A DNA stretch of 64,000 bases from Umezawaea endophytica (GTDB taxonomy: Bacteria > Actinomycetota > Actinomycetes > Mycobacteriales > Pseudonocardiaceae). Both the position numbers and the translations under genes were made by a program. The DNA lies in NCBI RefSeq assembly GCF_025061645.1, contig NZ_JANYMP010000007.1, forward strand, positions 292,383 through 356,382, read 5' to 3'. The notes beneath the pieces were generated by a model, which worked only from the letters and a program-made list of their open reading frames with translations, was not told the DNA's origin and searched no databases. Shown piece by piece: positions 61,301-64,000 of this stretch (within the stretch, counting starts at the first letter, position 1; each line of letters starts with the position of its first letter).

Positions 61301-61958
61301 TCACGTCGGCCGAGGAGCGGTGGCTGCGGTCGCGCCAACCGAGCGGACCTCCGGTCTCTGCGACTCGCAGTGCTCCACTGGGCGGCGTGTTGATGCTGCC
61401 CGTATCGCGCTTGCGCTTGTGGGCCGGCCAGCGGCCGCACCCGAGGTGGGCGTGCCGGAGATGGTCGTGCCCGAGGTCGCGCCGCTGCCGAAAAGGACCC
61501 TGATCAACCAGCCCGTCCCCAGGCCCACCGCGATCAGTGTCGCGGCCGGAGCCGCACTCTGCGGGAGTGTGAGACGAATGGCTGCTTTCCTGCGGCCAGT
61601 CGTGCTGGGAGGCGTTCTCCGCGCCGGGGACCGTGTCGTCGGCGTCGGCCGGGGTGGCGAGGCCCAGTTGCGGACAGGCCAGCTCCCGTAGTTGAGTCCA
61701 CCGTTGGATCTCCTCCTCTGCCAGTCCCTTCGCCTCAAGCAGGGTCCGCAGGGTCCTCTCGCTGATCAGCCGCTGCTCGTGCAGCCACCCGCGCAGCGTC
61801 GAGTCGCTGATGTCGATTTCCGCGGCCAGCTTCCGCCAGCCCACCTAGCCCGTGACCCGATCGATCAGCGCCGGTTGGAACCTGGGTACCCCGCCAGTCA
61901 CGGCGTCCAGTGCCGTCGGCGACTCGGCCGGTTCCGACGTGTCGTTGCTCTCCGTCAT
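61301..61958 (-). pseudogene. HTH membrane protein, broken by a stop and a frameshift
   Basis: From ATG 61958 the frame reads MTESNDTSEPAESPTALDAV and reaches ALIDRVTG, then a TAG at about 61848. It resumes in the same frame with GWRKLAAEIDISDSTLRGWL, a helix-turn-helix, and IQRWTQLREL. Near 61590 the frame shifts to IRLTLPQSAAPAATLIAVGL and GTGWLIRVLFGSG, one membrane helix, followed by a serine/threonine-rich tail. The parts suggest a cytoplasmic DNA-binding domain tethered to the membrane. I do not know the family. Two lesions make it a pseudogene. Confidence 0.5.
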
Positions 61959-62488
61959 GACCGACAATCTGAGTCACCGCCGCCTGGGCAGCACACCGGC
62001 TGAAAGTGGAACAGATCGTTGACCGCGTGCCCTACCCTGCCGTAACTGCAGGCCGTGATCAGGTGCAGCTCGTCGACTCGACCGCGTGCACCAGATCGAC
62101 GCCGACGTGTGGTGTGCTGCTGTACGACGATTGATCATCACCGCGAATCACGGGACGAGCGCGACACCGGTGCGCACGAGCATGCGCGTGAGATCGGCGT
62201 TGGCGTCGTCGTGTTGCGATCCGGGAATCCCGGCGAACGATCGACACTGCGAGGCCTCGCACCATCGTGAGGCAGGTTCCCGAGCGACATTGCGTGTTGC
62301 CGTGCCACTCGATCGTGTCGGGCGAACCCGCGCTTCTGGCATGTCGCGCCATGCGTGCCAGTCCAAATGCCAATCCTTCACGTGTGACTGCGCTGTCCAC
62401 ACCAAGACGTCGGTGTAGGCGCTGACGCCCACACAGCGGATGCTCTACGCGGGGAGGACACCCGACTACGACCGGGGATAATGCGAGC
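61959..62488. other. Stretch with no recognisable gene
   Basis: About 530 bases without a frame I can support on either strand. Open frames here are short, lack ribosome binding sites and match nothing I know. It presumably holds the promoter of the rightmost gene. Confidence 0.5.
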
Positions 62489-64000
62489 ATGGCGACTTCT
62501 GGCCTCGAACGTGCACGACAAGCCCTGCTCGATGGTGATCTCAGCGCACTACTGGGCGTACGGGAGAGCATCTGGCTTGACGTCAAGCGGGGCGTCTACC
62601 CGCTGGACCAGCCCAAGGGGCCGGAAGAACTTGCGAAGGACGTGGCCGCCTTCGCGAACACTCCAGACGGAGGACTGATCCTGGTGGGGTTCTCCACCCG
62701 GAAGGAACACGGCGAAGAGATCGTCGACGCCCTCAAGTTGGTGCCCCGGAAACTGATCAACCTCGACAAGTACCGCCAGATCATCGCGACACGGGTGATT
62801 CCCGCTTTGCGCCAGGTCTCGGTCGACTGGATCGAGCGCGAGACGGGGATGGGTGTGCTGGTCATCGACATCCCCGCCCAACCTGAAGCCAGCCAACCGT
62901 TCGCCGTGCCGGCGCCAACCGGAACCGTCGAGGTCAGCAAGACCGCTGTCGGGTTCCCAATCCGGACTGGGGACGCCACAGTCTGGCTACATCCGCACGA
63001 CATCCAGCGCTATGCCAGGATGGGTTGGGCAAGTTCCGGCGCCCAAGCGCCGCAGCGCAACGGAGAGCCGAAATACATCATCGGCGGTGGCGAGCCCGGC
63101 TGGATCGGCGCTTTCCAGCACGCACAAGAAGTCCTCGCCGAGGAGGATGTGACGCTGGGCAATCCTGTCTCCGATGTCTCCTCGGTCGGCCCGGGGGTTG
63201 CGCAGCACTTCGAGGCGCCAGGTCAGTCGTTGGGCTGGGTCCTGGGTGGCCAGTCGAATCAGAGACCGGTCTTGGTTGCCGAGGAGATCTGGCAGGCGTT
63301 GCTTGAACAGGGCAGCGGTTCGCCGGACGGGGAGCCACTGGGTGCACTGGGCTTTCCCGCTGAGGACCCAACCAAGACCCGTCCGGTCGATCGGAATGCC
63401 ACGGTTGTGGCCTTGGCGGGAGGTCGTTGGGGCCGCGGTCGACTGCTCCGCGACACCGATCAGCAAGGTCAGCACTGGCGATGGGAACCGGACCCGGTTG
63501 CCAACACAATAATGTCCGCGTGGACCCGAAATTGGACGCCCAGGACAGTGCCGTTGCTGCGGGCGCGAGTGCTGGCGATTTTGCCCTGGGCAGATATCAG
63601 CGACATGAAGATCACCCCAGACCGTTTGGACATGGTCTGCCAGCAGTTGCCGTTGAGCCACTTGGCGAGTTTCACCACGACCTTGTCGCTACGGCGCGGC
63701 CGGGAACTGCCCGCGGCTGTCTGGGAGGCGGGCCCTCACGACACCACGAAAGACGGATTCAGCTACTCCAGTGAGATCAGTGCGCCGGACGGCCGGCGTG
63801 CGCTGGCCGCGGAGGTGATGATGGCCTTGCCATCCGCGACATCTTCCGCGGTCGTCACCTGCGCTGAAGTGCGGATCGAGAACTTCGACGTCTGGAGCAG
63901 CGCTCTGGGAGTTGATCCGACGTCAGACCTTCGGTGGTCGGTGGACGATTTGTTCGAGTTCTTCCTGGCTGCTTGGGAGACGGCGACTGAACTTCTGCCC
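62489..64000 (+). CDS. AlbA_2/Schlafen-like DNA-binding domain protein (runs off right edge)
   Basis: From ATG 62489 the frame stays open for 504 codons to the window end. Residues about 20-200 form an AlbA_2 domain: VRESIWLDVKRGVYPLDQPK (E-x-x-x-x-D-x-K pattern), ELAKDVAAFANTPDGGLILV (the AFANxxGG signature) and VLVIDIPAQPEASQPF. The remainder is not recognised; it includes WRWEPDPVANTIMSAWTRNW and, near the edge, LFEFFLAAWETATELLP. AlbA_2 proteins bind nucleic acid and occur as regulators and in phage-defence-type contexts. GGGGA lies 14 bases upstream. The C-terminus is outside the window, so function stays open. Confidence 0.75.
   Translation, partial: MATSGLERARQALLDGDLSALLGVRESIWLDVKRGVYPLDQPKGPEELAKDVAAFANTPDGGLILVGFSTRKEHGEEIVDALKLVPRKLINLDKYRQIIATRVIPALRQVSVDWIERETGMGVLVIDIPAQPEASQPFAVPAPTGTVEVSKTAVGFPIRTGDATVWLHPHDIQRYARMGWASSGAQAPQRNGEPKYIIGGGEPGWIGAFQHAQEVLAEEDVTLGNPVSDVSSVGPGVAQHFEAPGQSLGWVLGGQSNQRPVLVAEEIWQALLEQGSGSPDGEPLGALGFPAEDPTKTRPVDRNATVVALAGGRWGRGRLLRDTDQQGQHWRWEPDPVANTIMSAWTRNWTPRTVPLLRARVLAILPWADISDMKITPDRLDMVCQQLPLSHLASFTTTLSLRRGRELPAAVWEAGPHDTTKDGFSYSSEISAPDGRRALAAEVMMALPSATSSAVVTCAEVRIENFDVWSSALGVDPTSDLRWSVDDLFEFFLAAWETATELLP

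Noticed and set aside
62148-62432. 94-residue reverse frame
   Set aside because: No recognisable motif, domain or ribosome binding site.
1-64000. CRISPR arrays, complete tRNA or rRNA genes, intact insertion sequences
   Set aside because: Looked for by eye; no regularly spaced repeats, cloverleafs or transposases with terminal repeats were found.

Overview
The window is GC-rich DNA of a filamentous actinomycete. The codon bias, frequent GTG starts, ATGA/GTGA stop-start overlaps, an AfsR-type SARP regulator, a CGNR zinc-finger regulator and an nSTAND-WD40 protein all fit this. A Pseudonocardiaceae-like host is my inference, not proven. No rRNA, complete tRNA or CRISPR array was seen.

Positions 1-34300 are an accessory region of small oxidoreductase or hydrolase units, each next to its own regulator. 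In order: an ECF sigma factor (partial) and an MFS exporter; MarR with an SDR; HxlR with an old yellow enzyme and an SDR; MarR; a flavin monooxygenase with a luciferase-like/FAD-oxidase fusion; a SARP/NB-ARC/TPR regulator; CGNR with DinB and a MalY-type PLP enzyme; a four-cysteine secreted peptide; a DJ-1 protein and GlxA with an NmrA protein; carotenoid oxygenase with TetR and a CrtI-like oxidoreductase; AraC with an alpha/beta hydrolase; a metallo-hydrolase with AraC; TetR with a Rieske oxygenase and its reductase; TetR with a DJ-1 protein; a GNAT enzyme and a GH43 protein. Several units have repeated or palindromic operators that tie regulator to target.

Positions 35546-54632 form a compact nonribosomal-peptide gene cluster. 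Two transcription units point left: an nSTAND-WD40 protein, then P450-aminotransferase-glycosyltransferase. Pointing right is a translationally coupled five-gene operon: a two-module NRPS (C-A-T-C-A-T-TE; first A domain reads as serine), a flavin monooxygenase, a condensation-fold acyltransferase, an SDR with an altered active site, and a P450. A 45-bp element (31/45 identical) lies in both promoter regions of the cluster and suggests common control. The predicted product is a short, oxidised, possibly acylated and glycosylated serine-containing peptide.

Positions 54670-62490 are a decayed zone: a frameshifted LD-carboxypeptidase, a multiply frameshifted MobF relaxase/helicase, an intact PLP decarboxylase, and fragments of a transposase, amidohydrolase, epoxide hydrolase and HTH protein. 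A relic integrative element probably bounds the cluster here. The right edge holds the start of an AlbA_2/Schlafen-like protein.
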